The translations under genes were made by a program, and so were the position numbers. A stretch of 31,567 nt of DNA from positions 1 through 31,567 of the IMG/VR virus record IMGVR_UViG_3300032238_001658; one strand, written 5' to 3'. Of this stretch, positions 23,025 to 29,689 are shown in pieces. Within the stretch, counting starts at the first letter, position 1. Every line of letters starts with the position of its first letter. The stretch comes from a virus. The notes below the pieces were generated by a model. It was given only the letters and a program-made list of their open reading frames with translations. It was not told the DNA's origin and searched no databases.

Positions 23025-23462
23025 ATGGCAGAAAGTTATAAGAGCAAATACAGACCATCTTATCCAAACAAATATAAAGGCGATCCAAATAATATTATTT
23101 GTAGAAGTAGTTGGGAAAGACGTTTCTGCTCTTGGTGCGATCTCAATGAAAATATAATTTCTTGGGGGAGTGAAGAATTTTTTATTCCATATGTGTCTCC
23201 TGTTGATAATCGGATTCATAGATACTTTCCTGATTTTATAATCAAACTCAAAGAAAGCACAGGACAGATTAAGACCTATGTGATTGAAGTCAAACCAAAG
23301 AGACAAACTCAACCACCAAAACCAAAATCAAGAATGACAAAAGGATTTCTATACGAAGCAAAAACTTATGCAGTCAATCAGGCAAAGTGGAAGGCAGCTG
23401 TAGAATTCTGTAAGGATAGAATGTTAGAATTCAAGATTATAACCGAAGACGAACTTTTTTAA
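23025..23462 (+). CDS. 4: Head completion protein gp4 (145 aa)
   Basis: The sequence has the nuclease-like pattern of T4 gp4 (gp50/4) proteins: IICRSSWERRFCSWCDLNEN, ISWGSEEFFIPY, NRIHRYFPDFIIKLKES and YVIEVKPKRQTQPPKPK. The RYFPDF...IEVKPK stretch corresponds to a TnsA/PD-(D/E)XK-like core (Asp in PDF, E-x-K in VEVKPK). In T4 it is needed to make filled heads competent for tail joining. It leads the rightward late cluster with gp48 and gp53; a perfect late promoter lies 33 bases upstream. The length agrees with T4 gp4 (150 aa). The following endonuclease gene separates it from the rest of the cluster. Confidence 0.9.
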   Translation: MAESYKSKYRPSYPNKYKGDPNNIICRSSWERRFCSWCDLNENIISWGSEEFFIPYVSPVDNRIHRYFPDFIIKLKESTGQIKTYVIEVKPKRQTQPPKPKSRMTKGFLYEAKTYAVNQAKWKAAVEFCKDRMLEFKIITEDELF

Positions 23463-23463
23463 T

Positions 23464-23471
23464 TATAAATA
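23464..23471 (+). promoter_or_regulatory. Late promoter TATAAATA (GIY-YIG gene)
   Basis: Perfect late motif two bases after the gp4 stop. With T4 spacing, RNA would begin near 23477, at the end of the left arm of the inverted repeat at 23470-23507. Confidence 0.65.
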
Positions 23472-23507
23472 ATAACAGAGATGTAAAATATAAATGAACT
23501 GTTATTA
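23470..23507 (+). repeat. 9-bp perfect inverted repeat enclosing the GIY-YIG start codon
   Basis: TAATAACAG (23470-23478) and CTGTTATTA (23499-23507) are exact reverse complements. The 20-base loop contains the ATG at 23494. Read-through RNA from gp4 contains both arms; RNA from the late promoter would lack nearly all of the left arm. Confidence 0.65.
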
Positions 23508-24141
23508 CACATATGCATATCTAAAAGAAGATGGCAAACCTTATTACATAGGTAAGGGTAAAGGATATAGATGTAATTATGGACATGGAAAAAATTGCAA
23601 TCCACCAAAAGATAGAAGTAGAATAATAAAATTAAAACAAAATCTTACAGAAGAAGAAGCATTTAAGCACGAAATCTATATGATTGCTGTGTTTGGTAAA
23701 AAATGTGATGGAACTGGTATTTTGATGAATATTGCAGATGGTGGAAACGCCCCACCCAAAATGTATGGTGATGCCAGCCCAACAAAAAGACCAGAAGTTA
23801 GAGTAAAAATAGGTGCTGCTCTAAAAGGTAGGAAAGGTAATATAGTTAGTTTAGAAACAAGACAAAAAATTTCAAAAACACACAGAGAAAGATTAAAAAA
23901 TAATCCAAGACCAATTTCTTATTATGTTGAGAATTTGAAAAAGATGGCGGAAAGAAATAAAATTGATAAAGGGAAGCATAAAAAGCATAGTGAATTTATG
24001 AAAAATCAATCTTATGCAGCAAAATCAGTGGAATATAATGATAAAATATATAAATCTATGACCGAAGCAATTAAAGAAACAGGACTTTCCAGATACTATA
24101 TTCTCAAGCAAGGTGGAAAATTCGTTAATAGTATCAAATAA
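23494..24141 (+). CDS. GIY-YIG homing endonuclease, full length (215 aa)
   Basis: The GIY-YIG domain occupies residues 1-95: CYYTYAYLKEDGKPYYIGKG, a conserved Arg region (GYRCNYGHGKN), the catalytic Glu in EEEAFKHEIYMIAVFGKKCD and the ILMNIADGGNAP motif. A Lys/Arg-rich DNA-binding tail follows with NUMOD-like repeats (RVKIGAALKGRKGN, LETRQKISKTHRERLKNNPR) and a C-terminal helix-turn-helix-like segment (YKSMTEAIKETGLSRYYILK). It is a free-standing Seg-type enzyme lodged between gp4 and the 130-aa gene; its TAA overlaps the next ATG as TAATG. Target is probably a neighbouring late gene of related phages lacking it, which is inference. Confidence 0.9.
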   Translation: MNCYYTYAYLKEDGKPYYIGKGKGYRCNYGHGKNCNPPKDRSRIIKLKQNLTEEEAFKHEIYMIAVFGKKCDGTGILMNIADGGNAPPKMYGDASPTKRPEVRVKIGAALKGRKGNIVSLETRQKISKTHRERLKNNPRPISYYVENLKKMAERNKIDKGKHKKHSEFMKNQSYAAKSVEYNDKIYKSMTEAIKETGLSRYYILKQGGKFVNSIK

Positions 24142-24533
24142 TGGCAGAAGGTTTTGGTCAATACATAGGTGCTTATTCAAATTTAAGAATAAAAGAACTA
24201 AAAAAAAGAATTGCTGCATCAAATTCAAAAGATCCAGAAGATTTGATGCTGATTATTATTGATGTTTTTAAGGAAGAAGTATTACATCCAGAACCAGGAA
24301 AATTTTATACATTCATTTATAATGCAAAAACTCCAGGAATTGAATATGATCAACATCCTTTGATTGCTTGCACTGAACTTCAAAGGTGGGGATTTAGAGG
24401 AATTAACTTTCATTGGAGAAAATATAGAAACTACACCTGGGAAGAAGTTGCTGGTAAATTGCACGTTGTTCGTCCAAATGAACTTGATGAATTAATTTCA
24501 TTAAGTTATGGAAAATTCCGTCTAAATAAATAA
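24141..24533 (+). CDS. Conserved-type unknown protein of the gp4-gp48 cluster (130 aa)
   Basis: The protein begins MAEGFGQYIGAYSNLRIKEL with a helical basic start. A beta-rich part follows: PGKFYTFIYNAKTPGIEYDQ, HPLIACTELQRWGFRGINFH and WRKYRNYTWEEVAG. The 'G..Y.F.Y..K.....YD..PL......G.N.HW..YR' pattern looks like a compact family found near structural genes of large phages, but I cannot name it and give no function. It starts at the TAATG overlap with the inserted endonuclease, so its translation may now depend on it. Its C-terminus RPNELDELISLSYGKFRLNK is basic. A role in virion assembly is suggested only by context. Confidence 0.75.
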   Translation: MAEGFGQYIGAYSNLRIKELKKRIAASNSKDPEDLMLIIIDVFKEEVLHPEPGKFYTFIYNAKTPGIEYDQHPLIACTELQRWGFRGINFHWRKYRNYTWEEVAGKLHVVRPNELDELISLSYGKFRLNK

Positions 24534-24546
24534 AACCCCATCATAA

Positions 24547-24609
24547 ATGTCTCATACTCTACAAAAAATTAAGATGAACGATCCCTTTGTAGATGGGAGG
24601 GATTTCTGA
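24547..24609 (+). CDS. Possible 20-aa leader peptide coupled to gp48
   Basis: A short frame MSHTLQKIKMNDPFVDGRDF ends in TGATG, so its stop overlaps the gp48 start. The gp48 ribosome-binding site (GGGAGGG) lies inside it. It might be translated and couple to gp48, or be chance; no ribosome-binding site of its own is visible. Confidence 0.25.
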   Translation: MSHTLQKIKMNDPFVDGRDF

Positions 24610-26033
24610 TGTCAGAAACTGCAACTTCCGAACCATTTAAAATTAAATTACCATCAGGAACAGAGTTATACGGTATTACCAAAACATACTATGTAAAAGA
24701 TGGTAATACAGTTAAACCAACAGATCCAAATAAAGGAAGTATGTTAACTTATTGGACAGAAGTACCAAGAGATAAATGGAATGGGCAAGGAGAAACTGGA
24801 ATTCAGTATGCTGCACCAGGAACAGGCGCACCAAAATTTTATAATTTACAGGGAGTTTATAATAGAGATGGTGATGGAAAATGGAGTCCATTTGATGCAG
24901 GAGCAGAACTAAAACAAGAATTTGCAAAATATGATCAAGGAAAGCCAACACAAATACAAACTGTAGTTGCAACATCACCACAAGCAGTAGCAAAACAAGC
25001 TAACGTTTCAGCATCAGGATTATCTTCAACATTATTTCAAAAAAATACATCAAAAACTCCAACAGGAACTGATCCAAGTTCACCAGCACCCACAGCAGAA
25101 GACAAAAAAGCATTTGAAGAAGCTTTAAAAGATTTAAAAGGAAATTCAAGAAAAAAATATGATTTAAATCTTAGATATCCAGAAAATTTGCAGTTAGAAT
25201 ATCAAGATTGTATCAAATTTTCTGCTTTAGAATATAAACCACCAGGACTTAATGCATCTTCTGGCGCAAGTAATGAAAATAGAAGTGTTACTTTAGATAG
25301 TTTTAAAAGACCTACTATTGGTAAAGATGGTAAAAGAGAAATTTTAGGATCAGTTACTCTTCCAATTCCAGGAGGCATTAGTGACGCAAATTCTGTTGAT
25401 TGGCAAGATGATAAATTGGATCCATTTAAAAAAGCATTTGCAAGTATTGCAGTTGAAGGAATTACAAATGGTGGAGAAGGTGCATTTAAAGAATTAAGTT
25501 CTCAATTTAAAGGAGCTCGTACTTCTGGGTTATTAGCTATGGTCCCATCTAAATTTGCAGAAGCAGTAACAGATACAAATAATCTTTTACAAAGGACGAC
25601 TGGTGCGGCACCAAATCCAAATTTAGAATTATTATTTACTGGACCTTCTCTCCGCAGTTTTACATTTAATTTTAGATTATCACCAAGAAGTAAAGACGAA
25701 GCAATTATTGTAAAAAAAATAATTAGATTTTTCAAACAAACTATGAGTGTAAAAAGAAGCACATCTACGCTCCTTCTTGGTTCTCCACATACATTTGCAA
25801 TTGCATATCTAACATCAAATAAAGAACATCCTTACCTGAATAAATTTAAAGAATGTGCATTACAATCTTGTAATGTATCTTATACTCCCGATGGAAATTA
25901 TATGTCATTTAATGGAGAAGAACCATCAATGACTTCTTATGAAATGTCACTTACATTTAAAGAACTTGAGCCAATCTTTGATGATGATTATACCAATCTT
26001 GATAGTAATAATGACAAATACATAGGTTACTAA
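24609..26033 (+). CDS. 48: Baseplate tail-tube cap gp48-like (474 aa)
   Basis: The C-terminal half carries the gp48 signature: NPNLELLFTGPSLRSFTFNF, RLSPRSKDEAIIVKKIIRFF and a KQTMSVKR start of a tube-like domain, then GNYMSFNGEEPSMTSYEMSL and TFKELEPIFDDDYT. Before it lie NSRKKYDLNLRYPENLQLEY and a Ser/Gly-rich loop. The N-terminal ~150 residues (YGITKTYYVKDGNTVKPTDP, YNRDGDGKWSPFDAG) are an extra segment not present in the 364-aa T4 protein. In T4, gp48 caps the baseplate and seeds the tail tube with gp54. The start at 24609 is preceded by GGGAGGG about ten bases upstream. gp53 follows after one base. Confidence 0.85.
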   Translation: MSETATSEPFKIKLPSGTELYGITKTYYVKDGNTVKPTDPNKGSMLTYWTEVPRDKWNGQGETGIQYAAPGTGAPKFYNLQGVYNRDGDGKWSPFDAGAELKQEFAKYDQGKPTQIQTVVATSPQAVAKQANVSASGLSSTLFQKNTSKTPTGTDPSSPAPTAEDKKAFEEALKDLKGNSRKKYDLNLRYPENLQLEYQDCIKFSALEYKPPGLNASSGASNENRSVTLDSFKRPTIGKDGKREILGSVTLPIPGGISDANSVDWQDDKLDPFKKAFASIAVEGITNGGEGAFKELSSQFKGARTSGLLAMVPSKFAEAVTDTNNLLQRTTGAAPNPNLELLFTGPSLRSFTFNFRLSPRSKDEAIIVKKIIRFFKQTMSVKRSTSTLLLGSPHTFAIAYLTSNKEHPYLNKFKECALQSCNVSYTPDGNYMSFNGEEPSMTSYEMSLTFKELEPIFDDDYTNLDSNNDKYIGY

Positions 26034-26034
26034 A

Positions 26035-26703
26035 ATGCCAAGTTATTTCCGCCAGGTTCCAAATTTTGATTATGTTAGCAGACTACCAAATGCTAATATT
26101 GGAGATTATATTCCAGTAAAGAATATTTTCAAAAAAGGAAAACTTCGTGAAGATATTTTCCAAGACTTAGCATTTTTTGAAAAGTATAAAATCACAGGAA
26201 ATGATCGTCCCGATAATGTTGCCTTTGAAGTTTATGGAGATTCAACATTAGATTGGTTGGTTCTTCTCTGCAATAATGTAGTCAATATTCAAACAGAATG
26301 GCCACTCACACAAGATGCATTTGACAGATATGTGCTGAATAAGTATAGTGATTATGAAACTCTTTATAGTGGAATACATCATTACGAAACATCGGAAGTT
26401 ACAAATAGTCAAGGAGTCATTATGGTTCCTGGTGGATTAGAAGTTCCTGATGGTTATTCAATCAATTATTATGATTACTTTATTGATACACAAGTTGATA
26501 CTGGAAATATTGCAGTACCAGTTACCAATTATGAATATGAAGACAAATTAGAGAATGATAAAAGAAATATTTACGTTCTCAAACCATTCTATCTTAATAT
26601 TGTACTGAACGATATGGGAGATATTATGCCATACAAAAAAGGGTCCTCACAGTATGTTAGTGAAAATTTAGTTCGCGGCGATAATGTTAGACTTTACAGT
26701 TGA
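26035..26703 (+). CDS. 53: Baseplate wedge protein gp53 (222 aa)
   Basis: The N-terminal half is the gp53 family pattern: MPSYFRQVPNFDYVSRLPNA, NIGDYIPVKNIFKKGKLRED, NVAFEVYGDSTLDWLVLLCN and NVVNIQTEWPLTQDAF, where 'YG....DW..LL.NN..N...EWP' is the core motif. T4 gp53 is 196 aa and joins wedges into the hexagonal baseplate. The C-terminal part includes YEYEDKLENDKRNIYVLKPF, matching the wedge-binding tail. It is the last gene of the plus cluster and overlaps the convergent GIY-YIG gene by 17 bases in coding sequence. Confidence 0.88.
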   Translation: MPSYFRQVPNFDYVSRLPNANIGDYIPVKNIFKKGKLREDIFQDLAFFEKYKITGNDRPDNVAFEVYGDSTLDWLVLLCNNVVNIQTEWPLTQDAFDRYVLNKYSDYETLYSGIHHYETSEVTNSQGVIMVPGGLEVPDGYSINYYDYFIDTQVDTGNIAVPVTNYEYEDKLENDKRNIYVLKPFYLNIVLNDMGDIMPYKKGSSQYVSENLVRGDNVRLYS

Positions 26704-27337
26704 TTTCTTTTAATTTCTTCATTGCTTCTTTTGTTTTCTCTGATACCTTTTTCTTAAATTCTTCACTCATAGAAAGTCCTTTATTCCAAGGTATTTTTCC
26801 TTTAGTCTTTTCGCTAATATTTTTTCTTCTTAGTTCCAATATTTCTTCACTATAAATTCTATTTTTAGCAGCATCACTCATTCTTTTTTTGGTATCATTG
26901 CTTCTTTTTTTCCCTCTTATAGCATTACCAATTTTTATTTTAGTTTCATCACTCATTTTTCTATTTTTTGCCGCCAATCTCAATTTTATTTTTTGCTCCT
27001 CTGGCATTGGTTTTCTTTTTTTACAAGTTTTAAAAGAACCCTTTGACGGGACAAAACAAAACTTTGTAGAAGTTTGATAAGATCTGTTAGCAAAGTGTGG
27101 GTTCTCTACTACCTTATAATATCTCTGCAAAATAATTTCATCAGCATATGCTTCTTCTCTTGCAGCATAATCACTTTTGAGTATTATTTTTTGAGTTGGT
27201 TTGAAGTTCTTATCACTAAAAGAACCAAAATACTTTACATCTTCTTCAGGTAAGCATTTGCAGGTTCTTGATCCAAAATATCCTCTACCATATTCCTCAT
27301 AGGAATAATAGACATAGTGATACTCTTTGAGTTTCAT
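26687..27337 (-). CDS. GIY-YIG-family homing endonuclease with NUMOD3 repeats (216 aa)
   Basis: The N-terminus is a variant GIY-YIG core: EYHYVYYSYEEYGRGYFGSR, with the second motif YFGSR. The catalytic Glu lies in the helix DYAAREEAYADEIILQRYYK. From about residue 105, NUMOD3-like repeats follow: PMPEEQKIKLRLAAKNRKMS, DETKIKIGNAIRGKKRSNDT, KKRMSDAAKNR and SMSEEFKKKVSEKTKEAM. The length fits free-standing Seg/Hef-type enzymes. It lies between gp32 and the convergent gp53, whose last 17 coding bases it shares. Upstream it has a terminator, a late promoter and an inverted repeat ending next to its GAG ribosome-binding site, so it should be silent early and translated late. Confidence 0.85.
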   Translation of the reverse strand: MKLKEYHYVYYSYEEYGRGYFGSRTCKCLPEEDVKYFGSFSDKNFKPTQKIILKSDYAAREEAYADEIILQRYYKVVENPHFANRSYQTSTKFCFVPSKGSFKTCKKRKPMPEEQKIKLRLAAKNRKMSDETKIKIGNAIRGKKRSNDTKKRMSDAAKNRIYSEEILELRRKNISEKTKGKIPWNKGLSMSEEFKKKVSEKTKEAMKKLKEINCKV

Positions 27338-27363
27338 AGTTCTACTCTATAAAGTCGCAATAC

Positions 27364-27371
27364 TATTTATA
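27364..27371 (-). promoter_or_regulatory. Late promoter TATAAATA (GIY-YIG gene)
   Basis: Perfect late motif on the minus strand, placed after the terminator and before the right arm of the inverted repeat, 26 bases upstream of the endonuclease ATG. Confidence 0.65.
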
Positions 27372-27374
27372 CAA

Positions 27375-27400
27375 GAAAAGGTGTCCGAAGACACCTTTTC
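27375..27400 (-). terminator. Strong terminator after gp32
   Basis: An 11-bp perfect stem (arms 27375-27385 and 27390-27400) with loop CGAA on the plus strand; T-runs on both sides make it functional in either direction. It ends leftward gp32 transcription 41 bases after the gp32 stop. Confidence 0.85.
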
Positions 27401-27440
27401 CACCTTAAGTGCGACCTTATAGGTATTATTATTTAGTCAC

Positions 27441-28388
27441 TTAATCGTTGGCAAGCTTGGAAAAATATGCCAACGCATCATCTTCATCTTCATCAACTTC
27501 TTTATTGACTACAGGAAGTGAAGGAGATTTGGACCGAGCATAAGACTGTTCCAGTTCTTCTACTACACGACTTTCAGCACTAGGAGTTTGAGAATAAGAC
27601 TCATACTCATCCTCTTGCTCAACAACAGCACGAGACTGTGTAGGAGCAACTTTCTGTCCAAGAACCATCTTCAGACGACGATCAAGGTCTTCGTAGGATT
27701 TGAATTGATCGGGAGCAGTAACTGCAGTAAGAGAATATTCTTTCTTCCAGATTGCTTCCATTGCATCATCATCGTCAAGAAGAGGTGCCTGACGATCAAA
27801 CTCAGACTTGTCATAGTTCCAGTAACCATCCTTCTTCACAATCTTCAGTTTGAAGTTTGCACCTTGCCAGAAGTCAAAAGGATTGATAGGAGTTTCGTCT
27901 TCAAATTCAGGTTGCATGGCTTCCATGACCTTATCAAAGATTTTCTTACCATACTTGAAGAGGAAGACTTTACCTTCATTCTGAGGATTAATGGGATCCT
28001 TTACAACATAGATGTTGGAATAGTAGGATAGTTTACGCTTCTGCTTACGAACGGTTTCTTTATTTGCTTCAGTACCAGTGTTCCACAGTTCACGATTATA
28101 TTCACCAAGAGGATCCTTACCACCAATGGTAGTCAGTGAATTCTCAATGTACCAACCACCAGGACCTTGGAAGGCATGAGAATACATTTTTGTCCAGGGA
28201 AGTTCTTCACCTTCAGGGGCAGGCAGGAAACGAATCACTGCGAATCCGTTACCAGTTTTATCCATTTCTGGACGCCAAATGCGTTCATCAACTCCCGAGG
28301 AAGAAGAACTCATTTTCTCAACTTCTTTGACCAGTTTTTGAGTCAAAGAACCGAGTGAAGATTGCTTTTTAAGATCAGAAAAACTCAT
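27441..28388 (-). CDS. 32: Single-stranded DNA-binding protein gp32 (315 aa)
   Basis: The protein has the gp32 layout: a basic N-terminal LAST-type segment (MSFSDLKKQSSLGSLTQKLV), an OB core with GNGFAVIRFLPAPEGEELPW, GGWYIENSLTTIGGKDPLGE, SYYSNIYVVKDPINPQNEGK and FDFWQGANFKLKIVKKDGYW, and an acidic C-terminal tail (EVDEDEDDALAYFSKLAND) that in T4 binds gp59 and other partners. The Cys/His zinc ligands of T4 gp32 are absent, as in other cyanophage versions. AAGG lies eight bases before ATG. A sigma70-like promoter (28435-28463) overlapping the end of the DUF1825 gene and a strong terminator after the gene suggest its own abundant transcript. Confidence 0.92.
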   Translation of the reverse strand: MSFSDLKKQSSLGSLTQKLVKEVEKMSSSSSGVDERIWRPEMDKTGNGFAVIRFLPAPEGEELPWTKMYSHAFQGPGGWYIENSLTTIGGKDPLGEYNRELWNTGTEANKETVRKQKRKLSYYSNIYVVKDPINPQNEGKVFLFKYGKKIFDKVMEAMQPEFEDETPINPFDFWQGANFKLKIVKKDGYWNYDKSEFDRQAPLLDDDDAMEAIWKKEYSLTAVTAPDQFKSYEDLDRRLKMVLGQKVAPTQSRAVVEQEDEYESYSQTPSAESRVVEELEQSYARSKSPSLPVVNKEVDEDEDDALAYFSKLAND

Positions 28389-28434
28389 TTAGATTACCTT
28401 GTATTTGTAAGATTTGGCTTTTGTGTACTTCGTT

Positions 28435-28463
28435 ATTCTAGTCGGAAGAATCGCTTTTGTCAA
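28435..28463 (-). promoter_or_regulatory. Sigma70-like promoter for gp32 (TTGACA-17-TAGAAT)
   Basis: Minus-strand TTGACA (28458-28463) and TAGAAT (28435-28440) are 17 bases apart. The -35 lies in the last codons of the DUF1825 gene. Transcription would start near 28428, leaving a leader of about 40 bases before gp32. Confidence 0.7.
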
Positions 28464-28782
28464 TCTGCTTCTTCATCACCTCAAGCATTTTGGACATATT
28501 GTTGAAGATGACATTCATATCCATATCAGGAGAAAGACCCATCATTGCAGCAGAACTTGAAATTTTTTCTTTCATTTTCTGTGCTTCTGGATCATCAGAT
28601 AGACTTAGACGTGTATAAAGAATTTGTTGTTTATTGAGAAGTTTATCCAAAAGATTAACATGGCGAATTTTATCTTCCTTCGTCATCGTAGGAAATGTAA
28701 AAACACTTCCGTAAATTTCATCTTGTAGTTCAGAGATTTCAGTCATCTCTGCACGGACAATATCAGAACTAAAAAAACTCAT
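28438..28782 (-). CDS. DUF1825-family protein (114 aa)
   Basis: The protein starts MSFFSSDIVRAEMTEISELQ and has the family layout of DUF1825, a short helical family otherwise known from cyanobacteria: 'FF.S.IV..E......LQ', then KEDKIRHVNLLDKLLNKQQI, LYTRLSLSDDPEAQKMKEKI and a final GLSPDMDMNVIFNNMSKMLE. Three or four amphipathic helices are expected; no catalytic motif is visible. Its function is unknown. In T4-like cyanophages it lies, as here, between gp59 and gp32, so a link to replication is possible. ATG overlaps the gp59 stop by four bases (ATGA), indicating coupling. Shared family with the host suggests past transfer. Confidence 0.75.
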   Translation of the reverse strand: MSFFSSDIVRAEMTEISELQDEIYGSVFTFPTMTKEDKIRHVNLLDKLLNKQQILYTRLSLSDDPEAQKMKEKISSSAAMMGLSPDMDMNVIFNNMSKMLEVMKKQIDKSDSSD

Positions 28783-29375
28783 GAATCCCCGAGAATAACT
28801 TCTTTCAAAATTCGTTTATAATGAAATACATCAATATTTAGAAATGGACTGTACTTTTTAATTTTCATACTGACGGTTTCCCACACAGGATCCTTCAGTT
28901 TTTTATCAAAATTACTTCCATACTGAAAGATTCTATCATAGATGACTAATGTTTCAATACTAATCTTCTCACTCAGGAACATTTTTAATAGTACTGGATG
29001 AGACTTGGAGCAATTAAATACTTCTTGAAATTTATTTTGTTCGAATAACCTTTGAGTTTCTTCTTTGAAAATATAAGACAATGACTGAATTTTTTTCTGC
29101 CATTGTTGATATCTACTTTCACCCTCTTTAATCATTTCACCAATCCAAATAGTTTCTGGATTGCTTGAAGAAACAAAATTTGCAACAAAAAAATTTACTA
29201 CTTCTTGATCAGTTTTATTTCTTGCAAATTTCTCAAACCACATCCTATCTTTCCTTTTATAGAAAGACTGAACTGTTGCCCTTACCTTTTTATTGTACTT
29301 GAAATAATCGTAAGAATCTTTTGTGAAGTGATTCTTTAGAGCAAGGTATTCTCTATAAGCATCATAAGGCATCAT
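28779..29375 (-). CDS. 59: Helicase loader gp59 (198 aa)
   Basis: The pattern is that of cyanophage gp59: MMPYDAYREYLALKNHFTKD, KVRATVQSFYKRKDRMWFEK, DQEVVNFFVANFVSSSNPET, IWIGEMIKEGESRYQQWQKK and a C-terminal domain with FDKKLKDPVWETVSMKIKKY, SPFLNIDVFHYKRILKEVIL. In T4 gp59 (217 aa) loads gp41 helicase onto gp32-coated DNA at forks. Its neighbours gp32, DUF1825 and gp33 are as expected. A second ATG (codon 2) could be the true start. The start follows upstream-element copy B. Confidence 0.88.
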   Translation of the reverse strand: MMPYDAYREYLALKNHFTKDSYDYFKYNKKVRATVQSFYKRKDRMWFEKFARNKTDQEVVNFFVANFVSSSNPETIWIGEMIKEGESRYQQWQKKIQSLSYIFKEETQRLFEQNKFQEVFNCSKSHPVLLKMFLSEKISIETLVIYDRIFQYGSNFDKKLKDPVWETVSMKIKKYSPFLNIDVFHYKRILKEVILGDS

Positions 29376-29442
29376 TAAAAAAAGTAATATAGTGAATTTT
29401 TACTGGGAAAATTTTTCAACCTAAAATGGAATTAAAAGACTA
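29373..29442 (-). repeat. Upstream element, copy B
   Basis: Second copy of the element at 5725-5796, between gp33 and gp59 on the minus strand. It overlaps the last codons of gp33 and ends at the gp59 start. Shared blocks are TTTTAATTCCATTTTAGGT, GAAAAA, TCCC, AAAAATTC and ACTTTTTTTAA. Here TATATT lies just before ACTTT and may be a -10 box without a clear -35. Confidence 0.6.
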
Positions 29443-29689
29443 ATTTGGCACGGGAAGTTTTTTTCAGAAAGTTAAGTTCCATTGCCTCATACTTAATCTT
29501 TTCTTTCAATGGTTTTGAAATCAGTTTAGGCACTGATTCTACATCAATATTATTCTTCTCACAGAAATGAATAATAGCATCAATGTAACTCATCTTCTCA
29601 TCACTATGCACAAGAGTTTCAATCTCCTGTGCAAATCTTGTTGGACAGAAAAATTTACTTTCCAGTACCTTTTCTAATTCATTCTCCAT
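29432..29689 (-). CDS. 33: Late transcription coactivator gp33-like (85 aa)
   Basis: The protein starts MENELEKVLESKFFCPTRFA and has the pattern used for gp33 in T4-like cyanophages: SYIDAIIHFCEKNNIDVESV, PKLISKPLKEKIKYEAMELN and a C-terminal FLKKTSRAKLVF. T4 gp33 (112 aa) bridges RNA polymerase and the sliding clamp to activate late promoters; such promoters are abundant in this window. I start at ATG 29689, which overlaps the exonuclease stop by 11 bases; a longer frame from 29713 is in the frame of overlap and less likely. A sigma70-like promoter (29742-29770) lies upstream inside the exonuclease gene. Assignment is by pattern and context. Confidence 0.7.
   Translation of the reverse strand: MENELEKVLESKFFCPTRFAQEIETLVHSDEKMSYIDAIIHFCEKNNIDVESVPKLISKPLKEKIKYEAMELNFLKKTSRAKLVF

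Larger units (their letters stand above)
27347..27422 (-). repeat. Inverted repeat around terminator and late promoter (GIY-YIG gene)
   Basis: CTATAAAGTCGCA (27347-27359) matches the reverse complement of TGCGACCTTATAG (27410-27422) at 12 of 13 positions. The right arm lies directly before GAGTAGAACT and the ATG. Between the arms are an 11-bp terminator hairpin and TATAAATA, in the same order as at 20952-21018. Confidence 0.75.
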
